From the NCBI RefSeq assembly GCF_037975245.1, contig NC_092576.1, positions 11,895,111 to 11,959,110 of the forward strand: 64,000 nt of DNA, read 5' to 3'. A program made the position numbers and the translations under genes. The notes beneath the pieces were generated by a model that did not search any database, had not been told where the DNA came from, and was given only the letters and a program-made list of their open reading frames with translations. This DNA is from Apostichopus japonicus (taxonomy: Eukaryota > Echinodermata > Holothuroidea > Aspidochirotida > Stichopodidae). Numbering within the stretch: position 1 is the stretch's first letter; each line of letters starts with the position of its first letter. This document shows positions 43,528 through 58,135 of the stretch, in pieces.

Positions 43528-43794
43528 GATGTGAGGGGATGTGAGGGGATGTGAGGGGATGTGAGGGGATGTGAGGGGATGTGAGGGGATGTGAGGGGAT
43601 GTGAGGGGATGTGAGGGGATGTGAGGGGATGTGAGGGGATGTGAGGGGATGTGAGGGGATGTGAGGGGATGTGTGTGAGGGGATGTGTGTGAGGGGATGT
43701 GTGTGAGGGGATGTGTGTGAGGGGATGTGTGTGAGGGGATGTGTGTGAAGGGATGTGTGTGAGGGGATGTGTGTGAGGGGATGTGTGTGAGGGG
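43528..43794. repeat. VNTR array 16
   Basis: About 267 bp: 10-bp units to about 43,667, then nine or so 14-bp units. Next spacer about 1,631 bp; right-flank tatcga. Confidence 0.97.
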
Positions 43795-45425
43795 AGAGCC
43801 TTATAACTGATCAAATATGGTTCAAATAAGACACTTCTCAAAATTCAGTTTGGACGCATATTTCGGATTCCCGTAGCTTATAAGTTGCTTTTCTTGAAGT
43901 TTCAAATGGCATTGTATCGAATTTTATGCCCTTAAAATATTCAAATCAAGTTCGAAATTTGGTCATAATAAAAAGTCCATTTTTGCAACAATGGGACGGA
44001 TTATGAGATTATTATTGACTGGCAGGTAATCAGACGGGCGTCAGCGATCCCACGCATGATTTTGGAAAGAAATAAAAAAGTCACGATTTTGGCCAAAATT
44101 GAGGAATATCATAAGGGTTTAGCCTTACAAAATGATCAAATTTGGCCCAAAAATGACACTTCTCAAATTTCAGTTTGGACGCATATTTCGGATTCCCGTA
44201 GCTTATAAGCTGCTTTTCTTGAAGTTTAAAGTCACATTGTACGGCATTTACGCCCTCTAAATATTCAAAACATGTTCGAAATTTCGTAATAATAAATAGT
44301 CCATTTTTGCAACAATGGGACGGATTATGGGATTTTTATTGACTGGCAGGTAATCAGACGGGCGCCAGCGATCCCACACATGAGTTTGGAAAGAAATAAA
44401 AAAGTCACTATTTTGGGCAAAATTGAGAAAAATCATAAGAGTTTAGCCTTACAAAATGATCAAATTTGACCCAAAAATGACACTTCTCAAATTTCAGTTT
44501 GGACGCATATTTCGGATTCCCGTAGCTTATAAGCTGCTTTTTTTGAAGTTTAAAGTCACATTGTACGGCATTTACGCCCTCTTAATATTCAAATCAAGTT
44601 TGAAATTTTAACATAATAAATAGTCCATTTTTGCAACAATGGGACGGATTATGGGATTATTATTGACTGGCAGGTAATCAGACGGGCGCCAGCGATCCCA
44701 CGCATGAGTTTGGAAAGAAATAAAAAAGTCACGATTTTTGCCAAAATTGACAAAAATCATAAGGGTGTAGCCTTACAAAATGATCAAATTTGACCCCAAA
44801 ATGACACTTCTCAAATTTCAGTTTGGACGCATATTTCGGATTCCCGTAGCATATAAGCTGCCTTTCTTGAAGTTTAAAGTGGCATTGTACGGCATTTACG
44901 CCCTCTAAATATTCAAAACATGTTCGAAATTTCGTAATAATAAATAGTCCATATTTGCAACAATGGGACGGATTATGGGATTATTATTGACTGGCAGGTA
45001 ATCAGACGGGCGCCAGCGATCCCACGCATGAGTTTGGAAAGAAATAAAAAAGTCACTATTTTGGCCAAAATTGAGAAAAATCATAAGGGTTTAGCCTTAC
45101 AAAATGATCAAATTTGGCCCCAAAATGACACTTCTCAAATTTCAGTTTGGACGCATATTTCGGATTCCCGTAGCTTATAAGCTGCTTTTCTTGAAGTTTA
45201 AAGTGGCATTGTACGGCATTTACGCCTTCTTAATATTCAAAACATGTTCGAAATTTCGTAATAATAAATAGTACATTTTTGCAGCAATGGGACGGATAAA
45301 GAGAATATTATTGACTGGCAGGTAATTAAAAGGGCGCCAACGATCCCACGCATGTGTTTGGAAAGAAATAATAAAGATAACGATTTTTGACAAATTTGAG
45401 ACAAAACAAAAGAATGCTCTCTTTT

Positions 45426-45557
45426 GATGTGAGGGGATGTGAGGGGATGTGAGGGGATTGTGAGGGGATGTGAGGGGATGTGAGGGGATGTGAGGGGATG
45501 TGAGGGGATGTGAGGGGATGTGAGGGGATGTGAGGGGATGTGAGGGGATGTGAGGGG
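45426..45557. repeat. VNTR array 17 (10-bp units only)
   Basis: About 132 bp with an inserted T (ggggattgtg) after unit 2, where related arrays have an extra G. Next spacer about 763 bp; right-flank tttgga. Confidence 0.97.
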
Positions 45558-46320
45558 AGAGCCTTATAACTGATCAAATATGGTTCAAATAAGACACTTC
45601 TCAAAATTCAGTTTGGACGCATATTTCGGATTCCCGTAGCTTATAAGTTGCTTTTCTTGAAGTTTCAAATGGCATTGTTTGGAATTTTATGCCCTTAAAA
45701 TATTCAAATCAAGTTCGAAATTTGGTCATAATAAATAGTCCATTTTTGCAACAATGGGACGGAATATGAGATTATTATTGACTGGCAGGTAATCAGACGG
45801 GCGCCAGCGATCCCACGCATGAGTTTGGAAAGAAATAAAAAAGTCACGATTTTGGCCAAAATTGAAAAAAATCATAAGGGTGTAGCCTTACAAAATGATC
45901 AAATTTGACCCCAAAATGACACTTCTCAAATTTCAGAAATAAAAAAGTCACGATTTTGGCCAAAATTGAGAAAAGTCATAAGGGTTTAGCCTTACAAAAT
46001 GATCAAATTTGGCCTCAAAATGACACTTCTCAAATTTCAGTTTGGACGCATATTTCGGATTCCCGTAGCTTATAAGCTGCTTTTCTTGAAGTTTAAAGTG
46101 GCATTGTACGGCATTTACGCCTTCTTAATATTCAAAACATGTTCGAAATTTCGTAATAATAAATAGTACATTTTTGCAGCAATGGGACGGATAAAGAGAA
46201 TATTATTGACTGGCAGGTAATTAAAAGGGCGCCAACGATCCCACGCATGTGTTTGGAAAGAAATAATAAAGATAACGATTTTTGACAAATTTGAGACAAA
46301 ACAAAAGAATGCTCTCTTTT

Positions 46321-47161
46321 GATGTGAGGGGAGGTGAGGGGATGTGAGGGGATGTGAGGGGATGTGAGGGGATGTGAGGGGATGTGAGGGGATGTGAGGG
46401 GATGTGAGGGGATGTGAGGGGATGTGAGGGGATGTGAGGGGGATGTGAGGGGGATGTGAGGGGGATGTGAGGGGGATGTGAGGGGATGTGAGGGGATGTG
46501 AGGGGATGTGAGGGGATGTGAGGGGATGTGAGGGGATGTGAGGGGATGTGAGGGGATGTGAGGGGATGTGAGGGGATGTGAGGGGATGTGAGGGGATGTG
46601 AGGGGATGTGAGGGGATGTGAGGGGATGTGAGGGGATGTGAGGGGATGTGAGGGGATGTGAGGGGATGTGAGGGGATGTGAGGGGATGTGTGTGAGGGGA
46701 TGTGAGGGGATGTGAGGGGATGTGAGGGGATGTGAGGGGATGTGTGTGAGGGGATGTGAGGGGGTGTGAGGGGATGTGTGTGAGGGGATGTGTGTGAGGG
46801 GATGTGTGTGAGGGGATGTGTGTGAGGGGATGTGTGTGAGGGGATGTGTGTGAGGGGATGTGTGTGAGGGGATGTGTGTGAGGGGATGTGTGTGAGGGGA
46901 TGTGTGTGAGGGGATGTGTGTGAGGGGATGTGTGTGAGGGGATGTGTGTGAGGGGATGTGTGTGAGGGGATGTGTGTGAGGGGATGTGTGTGAGGGGATG
47001 TGTGTGAGGGGATGTGTGTGAGGGGATGTGTGTGAGGGGATGTGTGTGAGGGGATGTGTGTGAGGGGATGTGTGTGAGGGGATGTGTGTGAGGGGATGTG
47101 TGTGAGGGGATGTGTGTGAGGGGATGTGTGTGAGGGGATGTGTGTGAGGGGATGTGAGGGG
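46321..47161. repeat. VNTR array 18
   Basis: About 841 bp. The first junction reads ggggaggtgag, four five-G junctions cluster near 46,437-46,480, 10-bp and 14-bp units mix at 46,680-46,775, then 14-bp units plus one final 10-bp unit. Next spacer about 983 bp; right-flank tatgga. Shares its markers with array 21. Confidence 0.97.
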
Positions 47162-48144
47162 AGAGCCTTATAACTGATCAAATATGGTTCAAATAAGACA
47201 CTTCTCAAAATTCAGTTTGGACGCATATTTCGGATTCCCGTAGCTTATAAGTTGCTTTTCTTGAAGTTTCAAATGGCATTGTATGGAATTTTATGCCCTT
47301 AAAATATTCAAATCAAGTTCGAAATTTGGTCATAATAAATAGTCCATTTTTGCAACAATGGGACGGATTATGAGATTATTATTGACTGGCAGGTAATCAG
47401 ACGGGCGTCAGCGATCCCACGCATGATTTTGGAAAGAAATAAAAAAGTCACGATTTTGGCCAAAATTGAGGAAAATCATAAGGGTTTAGCCTTACAAAAT
47501 GATCAAATTTGGCCCAAAAATGACACTTCTCAAATTTCAGTTTGGACGCATATTTCGGATTCCCGTAGCTTATAAGTTGCTTTTCTTGAAGTTTAAAGTC
47601 ACATTGTACGGCATTTACGCCCTCTTAATATTCAAATCAAGTTTGAAATTTTAACATAATAAATAGTCCATTTTTGCAACAATGGGACGGATTATGGGAT
47701 TATTATTGACTGGCAGGTAATCAGACGGGCGCCAGCGATCCCACGCATGAGTTTGGAAAGAAATAAAAAAGTCACGATTTTGGCCAAAATTGAGAAAAAT
47801 CATAAGGGTTTAGCCTTACAAAATGATCAAATTTGGCCCCAAAATGACACTTCTCAAATTTCAGTTTGGACGCATATTTCGGATTCCCGTAGCTTATAAG
47901 CTGCTTTTCTTGAAGTTTAAAGTGGCATTGTACGGCATTTACGCCTTCTTAATATTCAAAACATGTTCGAAATTTCGTAATAATAAATAGTACATTTTTG
48001 CAGCAATGGGACGGATAAAGAGAATATTATTGACTGGCAGGTAATTAAAAGGGCGCCAACGATCCCACGCATGTGTTTGGAAAGAAATAATAAAGATAAC
48101 GATTTTTGACAAATTTGAGACAAAACAAAAGAATGCTCTCTTTT

Positions 48145-48266
48145 GATGTGAGGGGATGTGAGGGGATGTGAGGGGGATGTGAGGGGATGTGAGGGGATGT
48201 GAGGGGATGTGAGGGGATGTGAGGGGATGTGAGGGGATGTGAGGGGATGTGAGGGGATGTGAGGGG
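48145..48266. repeat. VNTR array 19 (10-bp units only)
   Basis: About 122 bp with a five-G junction after unit 2. Next spacer about 1,631 bp and right-flank tatcga, which is an exception among the 10-bp-only arrays. Confidence 0.97.
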
Positions 48267-49897
48267 AGAGCCTTATAACTGATCAAATATGGTTCAAATA
48301 AGACACTTCTCAAAATTCAGTTTGGACGCATATTTCGGATTCCCGTAGCTTATAAGTTGCTTTTCTTGAAGTTTCAAATGGCATTGTATCGAATTTTATG
48401 CCCTTAAAATATTCAAATCAAGTTCGAAATTTGGTCATAATAAATAGTCCATTTTTGCAACAATGGGACGGATTATGAGATTATTATTGACTGGCAGGTA
48501 ATCAGACGGGCGTCAGCGATCCCACGCATGATTTTGGAAAGAAATAAAAAAGTCACGATTTTGGCCAAAATTGAGGAATATCATAAGGGTTTAGCCTTAC
48601 AAAATGATCAAATTTGGCCCAAAAATGACACTTCTCAAATTTCAGTTTGGACGCATATTTCGGATTCCCGTAGCTTATAAGCTGCTTTTCTTGAAGTTTA
48701 AAGTCACATTGTACGGCATTTACGCCCTCTAAATATTCAAAACATGTTCGAAATTTCGTAATAATAAATAGTCCATTTTTGCAACAATGGGACGGATTAT
48801 GGGATTTTTATTGACTGGCAGGTAATCAGACGGGCGCCAGCGATCCCACACATGAGTTTGGAAAGAAATAAAAAAGTCACTATTTTGGGCAAAATTGAGA
48901 AAAATCATAAGAGTTTAGCCTTACAAAATGATCAAATTTGACCCAAAAATGACACTTCTCAAATTTCAGTTTGGACGCATATTTCGGATTCCCGTAGCTT
49001 ATAAGTTGCTTTTTTTGAAGTTTAAAGTCACATTGTACGGCATTTACGCCCTCTTAATATTCAAATCAAGTTTGAAATTTTAACATAATAAATAGTCCAT
49101 TTTTGCAACAATGGGACGGATTATGGGATTATTATTGACTGGCAGGTAATCAGACGGGCGCCAGCGATCCCACGCATGAGTTTGGAAAGAAATAAAAAAG
49201 TCACGATTTTGGCCAAAATTGACAAAAATCATAAGGGTGTAGCCTTACAAAATGATCAAATTTGACCCCAAAATGACACTTCTCAAATTTCAGTTTGGAC
49301 GCATATTTCGGATTCCCGTAGCATATAAGCTGCCTTTCTTGAAGTTTAAAGTGGCATTGTACGGCATTTACGCCCTCTAAATATTCAAAACATGTTCGAA
49401 ATTTCGTAATAATAAATAGTCCATATTTGCAACAATGGGACGGATTATGGGATTATTATTGACTGGCAGGTAATCAGACGGGCGCCAGCGATCCCACGCA
49501 TGAGTTTGGAAAGAAATAAAAAAGTCACTATTTTGGCCAAAATTGAGAAAAATCATAAGGGTTTAGCCTTACAAAATGATCAAATTTGGCCCCAAAATGA
49601 CACTTCTCAAATTTCAGTTTGGACGCATATTTCGGATTCCCGTAGCTTATAAGCTGCTTTTCTTGAAGTTTAAAGTGGCATTGTACGGCATTTACGCCTT
49701 CTTAATATTCAAAACATGTTCGAAATTTCGTAATAATAAATAGTACATTTTTGCAGCAATGGGACGGATAAAGAGAATATTATTGACTGGCAGGTAATTA
49801 AAAGGGCGCCAACGATCCCACGCATGTGTTTGGAAAGAAATAATAAAGATAACGATTTTTGACAAATTTGAGACAAAACAAAAGAATGCTCTCTTTT

Positions 49898-50019
49898 GAT
49901 GTGAGGGGATGTGAGGGGATGTGAGGGGGATGTGAGGGGATGTGAGGGGATGTGAGGGGATGTGAGGGGATGTGAGGGGATGTGAGGGGATGTGAGGGGA
50001 TGTGAGGGGATGTGAGGGG
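49898..50019. repeat. VNTR array 20 (10-bp units only)
   Basis: About 122 bp with a five-G junction after unit 2. Next spacer about 763 bp; right-flank tttgga. Confidence 0.97.
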
Positions 50020-50782
50020 AGAGCCTTATAACTGATCAAATATGGTTCAAATAAGACACTTCTCAAAATTCAGTTTGGACGCATATTTCGGATTCCCGTA
50101 GCTTATAAGTTGCTTTTCTTGAAGTTTCAAATGGCATTGTTTGGAATTTTATGCCCTTAAAATATTCAAATCAAGTTCGAAATTTGGTCATAATAAATAG
50201 TCCATTTTTGCAACAATGGGACGGAATATGAGATTATTATTGACTGGCAGGTAATCAGACGGGCGCCAGCGATCCCACGCATGAGTTTGGAAAGAAATAA
50301 AAAAGTCACGATTTTGGCCAAAATTGAAAAAAATCATAAGGGTGTAGCCTTACAAAATGATCAAATTTGACCCCAAAATGACACTTCTCAAATTTCAGAA
50401 ATAAAAAAGTCACGATTTTGGCCAAAATTGAGAAAAGTCATAAGGGTTTAGCCTTACAAAATGATCAAATTTGGCCTCAAAATGACACTTCTCAAATTTC
50501 AGTTTGGACGCATATTTCGGATTCCCGTAGCTTATAAGCTGCTTTTCTTGAAGTTTAAAGTGGCATTGTACGGCATTTACGCCTTCTTAATATTCAAAAC
50601 ATGTTCGAAATTTCGTAATAATAAATAGTACATTTTTGCAGCAATGGGACGGATAAAGAGAATATTATTGACTGGCAGGTAATTAAAAGGGCGCCAACGA
50701 TCCCACGCATGTGTTTGGAAAGAAATAATAAAGATAACGATTTTTGACAAATTTGAGACAAAACAAAAGAATGCTCTCTTTT

Positions 50783-51396
50783 GATGTGAGGGGAGGTGAG
50801 GGGATGTGAGGGGATGTGAGGGGATGTGAGGGGATGTGAGGGGATGTGAGGGGATGTGAGGGGGATGTGAGGGGGATGTGAGGGGGATGTGAGGGGATGT
50901 GAGGGGATGTGAGGGGATGTGAGGGGATGTGAGGGGATGTGAGGGGATGTGAGGGGATGTGAGGGGATGTGTGTGAGGGGATGTGTGTGAGGGGATGTGT
51001 GTGAGGGGATGTGTGTGAGGGGATGTGTGTGAGGGGATGTGTGTGAGGGGATGTGTGTGAGGGGATGTGTGTGAGGGGATGTGTGTGAGGGGATGTGTGT
51101 GAGGGGATGTGTGTGAGGGGATGTGTGTGAGGGGATGTGTGTGAGGGGATGTGTGTGAGGGGATGTGTGTGAGGGGATGTGTGTGAGGGGATGTGTGTGA
51201 GGGGATGTGTGTGAGGGGATGTGTGTGAGGGGATGTGTGTGAGGGGATGTGTGTGAGGGGATGTGTGTGAGGGGATGTGTGTGAGGGGATGTGTGTGAGG
51301 GGATGTGTGTGAGGGGATGTGTGTGAGGGGATGTGTGTGAGGGGATGTGTGTGAGGGGATGTGTGTGAGGGGATGTGTGTGAGGGGATGTGAGGGG
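50783..51396. repeat. VNTR array 21
   Basis: About 614 bp. Starts with the ggggaggtgag junction and has three five-G junctions; 14-bp units from about 50,966, then one 10-bp unit. Next spacer about 983 bp; right-flank tatgga. Confidence 0.97.
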
Positions 51397-52379
51397 AGAG
51401 CCTTATAACTGATCAAATATGGTTCAAATAAGACACTTCTCAAAATTCAGTTTGGACGCATATTTCGGATTCCCGTAGCTTATAAGTTGCTTTTCTTGAA
51501 GTTTCAAATGGCATTGTATGGAATTTTATGCCCTTAAAATATTCAAATCAAGTTCGAAATTTGGTCATAATAAATAGTCCATTTTTGCAACAATGGGACG
51601 GATTATGAGATTATTATTGACTGGCAGGTAATCAGACGGGCGTCAGCGATCCCACGCATGATTTTGGAAAGAAATAAAAAAGTCACGATTTTGGCCAAAA
51701 TTGAGGAAAATCATAAGGGTTTAGCCTTACAAAATGATCAAATTTGGCCCAAAAATGACACTTCTCAAATTTCAGTTTGGACGCATATTTCGGATTCCCG
51801 TAGCTTATAAGCTGCTTTTCTTGAAGTTTAAAGTCACATTGTACGGCATTTACGCCCTCTAAATATTCAAAACATGTTCGAAATTTCGTAATAATAAATA
51901 GTCCATTTTTGCAACAATGGGACGGATTATGGGATTTTTATTGACTGGCAGGTAATCAGACGGGCGCCAGCGATCCCACGCATGAGTTTGGAAAGAAATA
52001 AAAAAGTCACTATTTTTGGCAAAATTGAAAAAAATCATAAGGGTTTAGCCTTACAAAATGATCAAATTTGGCCCCAAAATGACACTTCTCAAATTTCAGT
52101 TTGGACGCATATTTCGGATTCCCGTAGCTTATAAGCTGCTTTTCTTGAAGTTTAAAGTGGCATTGTACGGCATTTACGCCTTCTTAATATTCAAAACATG
52201 TTCGAAATTTCGTAATAATAAATAGTACATTTTTGCAGCAATGGGACGGATAAAGAGAATATTATTGACTGGCAGGTAATTAAAAGGGCGCCAACGATCC
52301 CACGCATGTGTTTGGAAAGAAATAATAAAGATAACGATTTTTGACAAATTTGAGACAAAACAAAAGAATGCTCTCTTTT

Positions 52380-52831
52380 GATGTGAGGGGATGTGAGGGG
52401 ATGTGAGGGGGATGTGAGGGGATGTGAGGGGATGTGAGGGGATGTGAGGGGATGTGAGGGGATGTGAGGGGATGTGAGGGGATGTGAGGGGATGTGAGGG
52501 GATGTGAGGGGATGTGAGGGGATGTGAGGGGATGTGAGGGGATGTGAGGGGATGTGAGGGGATGTGAGGGGATGTGAGGGGATGTGAGGGGATGTGAGGG
52601 GATGTGAGGGGATGTGAGGGGATGTGAGGGGATGTGAGGGGATGTGAGGGGATGTGAGGGGATGTGAGGGGATGTGAGGGGATGTGAGGGGATGTGAGGG
52701 GATGTGAGGGGATGTGAGGGGATGTGAGGGGATGTGAGGGGATGTGAGGGGATGTGAGGGGATGTGAGGGGATGTGAGGGGATGTGAGGGGATGTGAGGG
52801 GATGTGAGGGGATGTGAGGGGATGTGAGGGG
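52380..52831. repeat. VNTR array 22 (10-bp units only)
   Basis: About 452 bp, the longest pure 10-bp array, with a five-G junction after unit 2. Next spacer about 763 bp; right-flank tttgga. Confidence 0.97.
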
Positions 52832-53594
52832 AGAGCCTTATAACTGATCAAATATGGTTCAAATAAGACACTTCTCAAAATTCAGTTTGGACGCATATTT
52901 CGGATTCCCGTAGCTTATAAGTTGCTTTTCTTGAAGTTTCAAATGGCATTGTTTGGAATTTTATGCCCTTAAAATATTCAAATCAAGTTCGAAATTTGGT
53001 CATAATAGTTAGTCGATTTTTGCAACAATGGGACGGATTATGAGATTATTATTGACTGGCAGGTAATCAGACGGGCGCCAGCGATCCCACGCATGAGTTT
53101 GGAAAGAAATAAAAAAGTCACGATTTTGGCCAAAATTGAAAAAAATCATAAGGGTGTAGCCTTACAAAATGATCAAATTTGACCCCAAAATGACACTTCT
53201 CAAATTTCAGAAATAAAAAAGTCACGATTTTGGCCAAAATTGAGAAAAGTCATAAGGGTTTAGCCTTACAAAATGATCAAATTTGGCCTCAAAATGACAC
53301 TTCTCAAATTTCAGTTTGGACGCATATTTCGGATTCCCGTAGCTTATAAGCTGCTTTTCTTGAAGTTTAAAGTGGCATTGTACGGCATTTACGCCTTCTT
53401 AATATTCAAAACATGTTCGAAATTTCGTAATAATAAATAGTACATTTTTGCAGCAATGGGACGGATAAAGAGAATATTATTGACTGGCAGGTAATTAAAA
53501 GGGCGCCAACGATCCCACGCATGTGTTTGGAAAGAAATAATAAAGATAACGATTTTTGACAAATTTGAGACAAAACAAAAGAATGCTCTCTTTT

Positions 53595-54551
53595 GATGTG
53601 AGGGGATGTGAGGGGATGTGAGGGGATGTGAGGGGATGTGAGGGGATGTGAGGGGATGTGAGGGGATGTGAGGGGATGTGAGGGGATGTGAGGGGATGTG
53701 AGGGGATGTGAGGGGATGTGAGGGGATGTGAGGGGATGTGAGGGGATGTGAGGGGATGTGAGGGGATGTGAGGGGATGTGAGGGGATGTGAGGGGATGTG
53801 AGGGGATGTGAGGGGATGTGAGGGGATGTGAGGGGATGTGAGGGGATGTGAGGGGATGTGAGGGGATGTGAGGGGATGTGAGGGGATGTGAGGGGATGTG
53901 AGGGGATGTGAGGGGATGTGAGGGGATGTGAGGGGATGTGAGGGGATGTGAGGGGATGTGAGGGGATGTGAGGGGATGTGAGGGGATGTGAGGGGATGTG
54001 AGGGGATGTGAGGGGATGTGAGGGGATGTGAGGGGATGTGAGGGGATGTGAGGGGATGTGAGGGGATGTGAGGGGATGTGAGGGGATGTGAGGGGATGTG
54101 AGGGGATGTGAGGGGATGTGAGGGGATGTGAGGGGATGTGAGGGGATGTGAGGGGATGTGAGGGGATGTGAGGGGATGTGAGGGGATGTGAGGGGATGTG
54201 AGGGGATGTGAGGGGGATGTGAGGGGATGTGAGGGGGATGTGAGGGGATGTGTGTGAGGGGATGTGTGTGAGGGGATGTGTGTGAGGGGATGTGTGTGAG
54301 GGGATGTGTGTGAGGGGATGTGTGTGAGGGGATGTGTGTGAGGGGATGTGTGTGAAGGGATGTGTGTGAGGGGATGTGTGTGAGGGGATGTGTGTGAGGG
54401 GATGTGTGTGAGGGGATGTGTGTGAGGGGATGTGTGTGAAGGGATGTGTGTGAGGGGATGTGTGTGAGGGGATGTGTGTGAGGGGATGTGTGTGAGGGGA
54501 TGTGTGTGAGGGGATGTGTGTGAGGGGATGTGTGTGAGGGGATGTGATGGG
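53595..54551. repeat. VNTR array 23
   Basis: About 957 bp: 10-bp units to about 54,244, then 14-bp units with two gaaggg variants, ending gatgtgatgg. Next spacer about 1,734 bp; right-flank tatgga. Its end and spacer match array 26. Confidence 0.97.
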
Positions 54552-56285
54552 AGAGCCTTATAACTGATCAAATATGGTTCAAATAAGACACTTCTCAAAA
54601 TTCAGTTTGGACGCATATTTCGGATTCCCGTAGCTTATAAGTTGCTTTTCTTGAAGTTTCAAATGGCATTGTATGGAATTTTATGCCCTTAAGATATTCA
54701 AATCAAGTTCGAAATTTGGTCATAATAAATAGTCCATTTTTGCAACAATGGGACGGATTATGAGATTATTATTGACTGGCAGGTAATCAGACGGGCGTCA
54801 GCGATCCCACGCATGATTTTGGAAAGAAATAAAAAAGTCACGATTTTGGCCAAAATTGAGGAATATCATAAGGGTTTAGCCTTACAAACTGATCAAATTT
54901 GGCCCAAAAATGACACTTCTCAAATTTCAGTTTGGACGCATATTTCGGATTCCCGTAGCTTATAAGCTGCTTTTCTTGAAGTTTAAAGTCACATTGTACG
55001 GCATTTACGCCCTCTAAATATTCAAAACATGTTCGAAATTTCGTAATAATAAATAGTCCATTTTTGCAACAATGGGACGGATTATGGGATTTTTATTGAC
55101 TGGCAGGTAATCAGACGGGCGCCAGCGATCCCACGCATGAGTTTGGAAAGAAATAAAAAAGTCACTATTTTGGCCAAAATTGAAGAAAATCATAAGAGTT
55201 TAGCCTTACAAAATGATCAAATTTGACCCAAAAATGACACTTCTCAAATTTCAGTTTGGACGCATATTTCGGATTCCCGTAGCTTATAAGTTGCTTTTTT
55301 TGAAGTTTAAAGTCACATTGTACGGCATTTACGCCCTCTTAATATTCAAATCAAGTTTGAAATTTTAACATAATAAATAGTCCATTTTTGCAACAATGGG
55401 ACGGATTATGGGATTTTTATTGACTGGCAGGTAATCAGACGGGCGCCAGCGATCCCACGCATGAGTTTGGAAAGAAATAAAAAAGTCACTATTTTGGGCA
55501 AAATTGAGAAAAATCATAAGAGTTTAGCCTTACAAAATGATCAAATTTGACCCAAAAATGACACTTCTCAAATTTCAGTTTGGACGCATATTTCGGATTC
55601 CCGTAGCTTATAAGTTGCTTTTCTTGAAGTTTAAAGTCACATTGTACGGCATTTACGCCCTCTTAATATTCAAATCAAGTTTGAAATTTTAACATAATAA
55701 ATAGTCCATTTTTGCAACAATGGGACGGATTATGGGATTATTATTGACTGGCAGGTAATCAGACGGGCGCCAGCGATCCCACGCATGAGTTTGGAAAGAA
55801 ATAAAAAAGTCACTAGTTTGGGCAAAATTGAAAAAATCATAAGGGTGTAGCCTTACAAAATGATCAAATTTGACCCCAAAATGACACTTCTCAAATTTCA
55901 GAAATAAAAAAGTCACGATTTTGGCCAAAATTGAGAAAAGTCATAAGGGTTTAGCCTTACAAAATGATCAAATTTGGCCTCAAAATGACACTTCTCAAAT
56001 TTCAGTTTGGACGCATATTTCGGATTCCCGTAGCTTATAAGCTGCTTTTCTTGAAGTTTAAAGTGGCATTGTACGGCATTTACGCCCTCTTAATATTCAA
56101 AACATGTTCGAAATTTCGTAATAATAAATAGTACATTTTTGCAGCAATGGGACGGATAAAGAGAATATTATTGACTGGCAGGTAATTAAAAGTTCGCCAA
56201 CGATCCCACGCATGTGTTTGGAAAGAAATAATAAAGATAACGATTTTTGACAAATTTGAGACAAAACAAAAGAATGCTCTTTTTT

Positions 56286-57152
56286 GATGTGAGGGGATGT
56301 GAGGGGATGTGAGGGGATGTGAGGGGATGTGAGGGGATGTGAGGGGATGTGAGGGGATGTGAGGGGATGTGAGGGGATGTGAGGGGATGTGAGGGGATGT
56401 GAGGGGATGTGAGGGGATGTGAGGGGATGTGAGGGGATGTGAGGGGATGTGAGGGGATGTGAGGGGATGTGAGGGGATGTGAGGGGATGTGAGGGGATGT
56501 GAGGGGATGTGAGGGGATGTGAGGGGATGTGAGGGGATGTGAGGGGATGTGAGGGGATGTGAGGGGATGTGAGGGGATGTGAGGGGATGTGAGGGGATGT
56601 GAGGGGATGTGAGGGGATGTGAGGGGATGTGAGGGGATGTGAGGGGATGTGAGGGGATGTGTGTGAGGGGATGTGAGGGGATGTGTGTGAGGGGATGTGA
56701 GGGGATGTGAGGGGATGTGAGGGGATGTGAGGGGATGTGAGGGGATGTGAGGGGATGTGAGGGGATGTGTGTGAGGGGATGTGTGTGAGGGGATGTGTGT
56801 GAGGGGATGTGTGTGAGGGGATGTGTGTGAGGGGATGTGTGTGAGGGGATGTGTGTGAGGGGATGTGTGTGAGGGGATGTGTGTGAGGGGATGTGTGTGA
56901 GGGGATGTGTGTGAGGGGATGTGTGTGAGGGGATGTGTGTGAGGGGATGTGTGTGAGGGGATGTGTGTGAGGGGATGTGTGTGAGGGGATGTGTGTGAGG
57001 GGATGTGTGTGAGGGGATGTGTGTGAGGGGATGTGTGTGAGGGGATGTGTGTGAGGGGATGTGTGTGAGGGGATGTGTGTGAGGGGATGTGTGTGAGGGG
57101 ATGTGTGTGAGGGGATGTGTGTGAGGGGATGTGTGTGAGGGGATGTGAGGGG
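56286..57152. repeat. VNTR array 24
   Basis: About 867 bp: 10-bp units, two isolated 14-bp units near 56,658-56,690, further 10-bp units, a 14-bp block from about 56,765, and a final 10-bp unit. Next spacer about 983 bp; right-flank tatgga. Confidence 0.97.
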
Positions 57153-58135
57153 AGAGCCTTATAACTGATCAAATATGGTTCAAATAAGACACTTCTCAAA
57201 ATTCAGTTTGGACGCATATTTCGGATTCCCGTAGCTTATAAGTTGCTTTTCTTGAAGTTTCAAATGGCATTGTATGGAATTTAATGCCCTTAAGATATTC
57301 AAATCAAGTTCGAAATTTTGTCATAATAAATAGTCCATTTTTGCAACAATGGGACGGATTATGAGATTATTATTGACTGGCAGGTAATCAGACGGGCGTC
57401 AGCGATCCCACGCATGATTTTGGAAAGAAATAAAAAAGTCACGATTTTGGCCAAAATTGAGTAATATCATAAGGGTTTAGCCTTACAAAATGATCAAATT
57501 TGGCCCAAAAATGACACTTCTCAAATTTCAGTTTGGACGCATATTTCGGATTCCCGTAGCTTATAAGCTGCTTTTCTTGAAGTTTAAAGTCACATTGTAC
57601 GGCATTTACGCCCTCTAAATATTCAAAACATGTTCGAAATTTCGTAATAATAAATAGTCCATTTTTGCAACAATGGGACGGATTATGGGATTTTTATTGA
57701 CTGGCAGGTAATCAGACGGGCGCCAGCGATCCCACACATGAGTTTGGAAAGAAATAAAAAAGTCACTATTTTGGCCAAAATTGAGAAAAATCATAAGGGT
57801 TTAGCCTTACAAAATGATCAAATTTGGCCCCAAAATGACACTTCTCAAATTTCAGTTTGGACGCATATTTCGGATTCCCGTAGCTTATAAGCTGCTTTTC
57901 TTGAAGTTTAAAGTGGCATTGTACGGCATTTACGCCTTCTTAATATTCAAAACATGTTCGAAATTTCGTAATAATAAATAGTACATTTTTGCAGCAATGG
58001 GACGGATAAAGAGAATATTATTGACTGGCAGGTAATTAAAAGGGCGCCAACGATCCCACGCATGTGTTTGGAAAGAAATAATAAAGATAACGATTTTTGA
58101 CAAATTTGAGACAAAACAAAAGAATGCTCTCTTTT

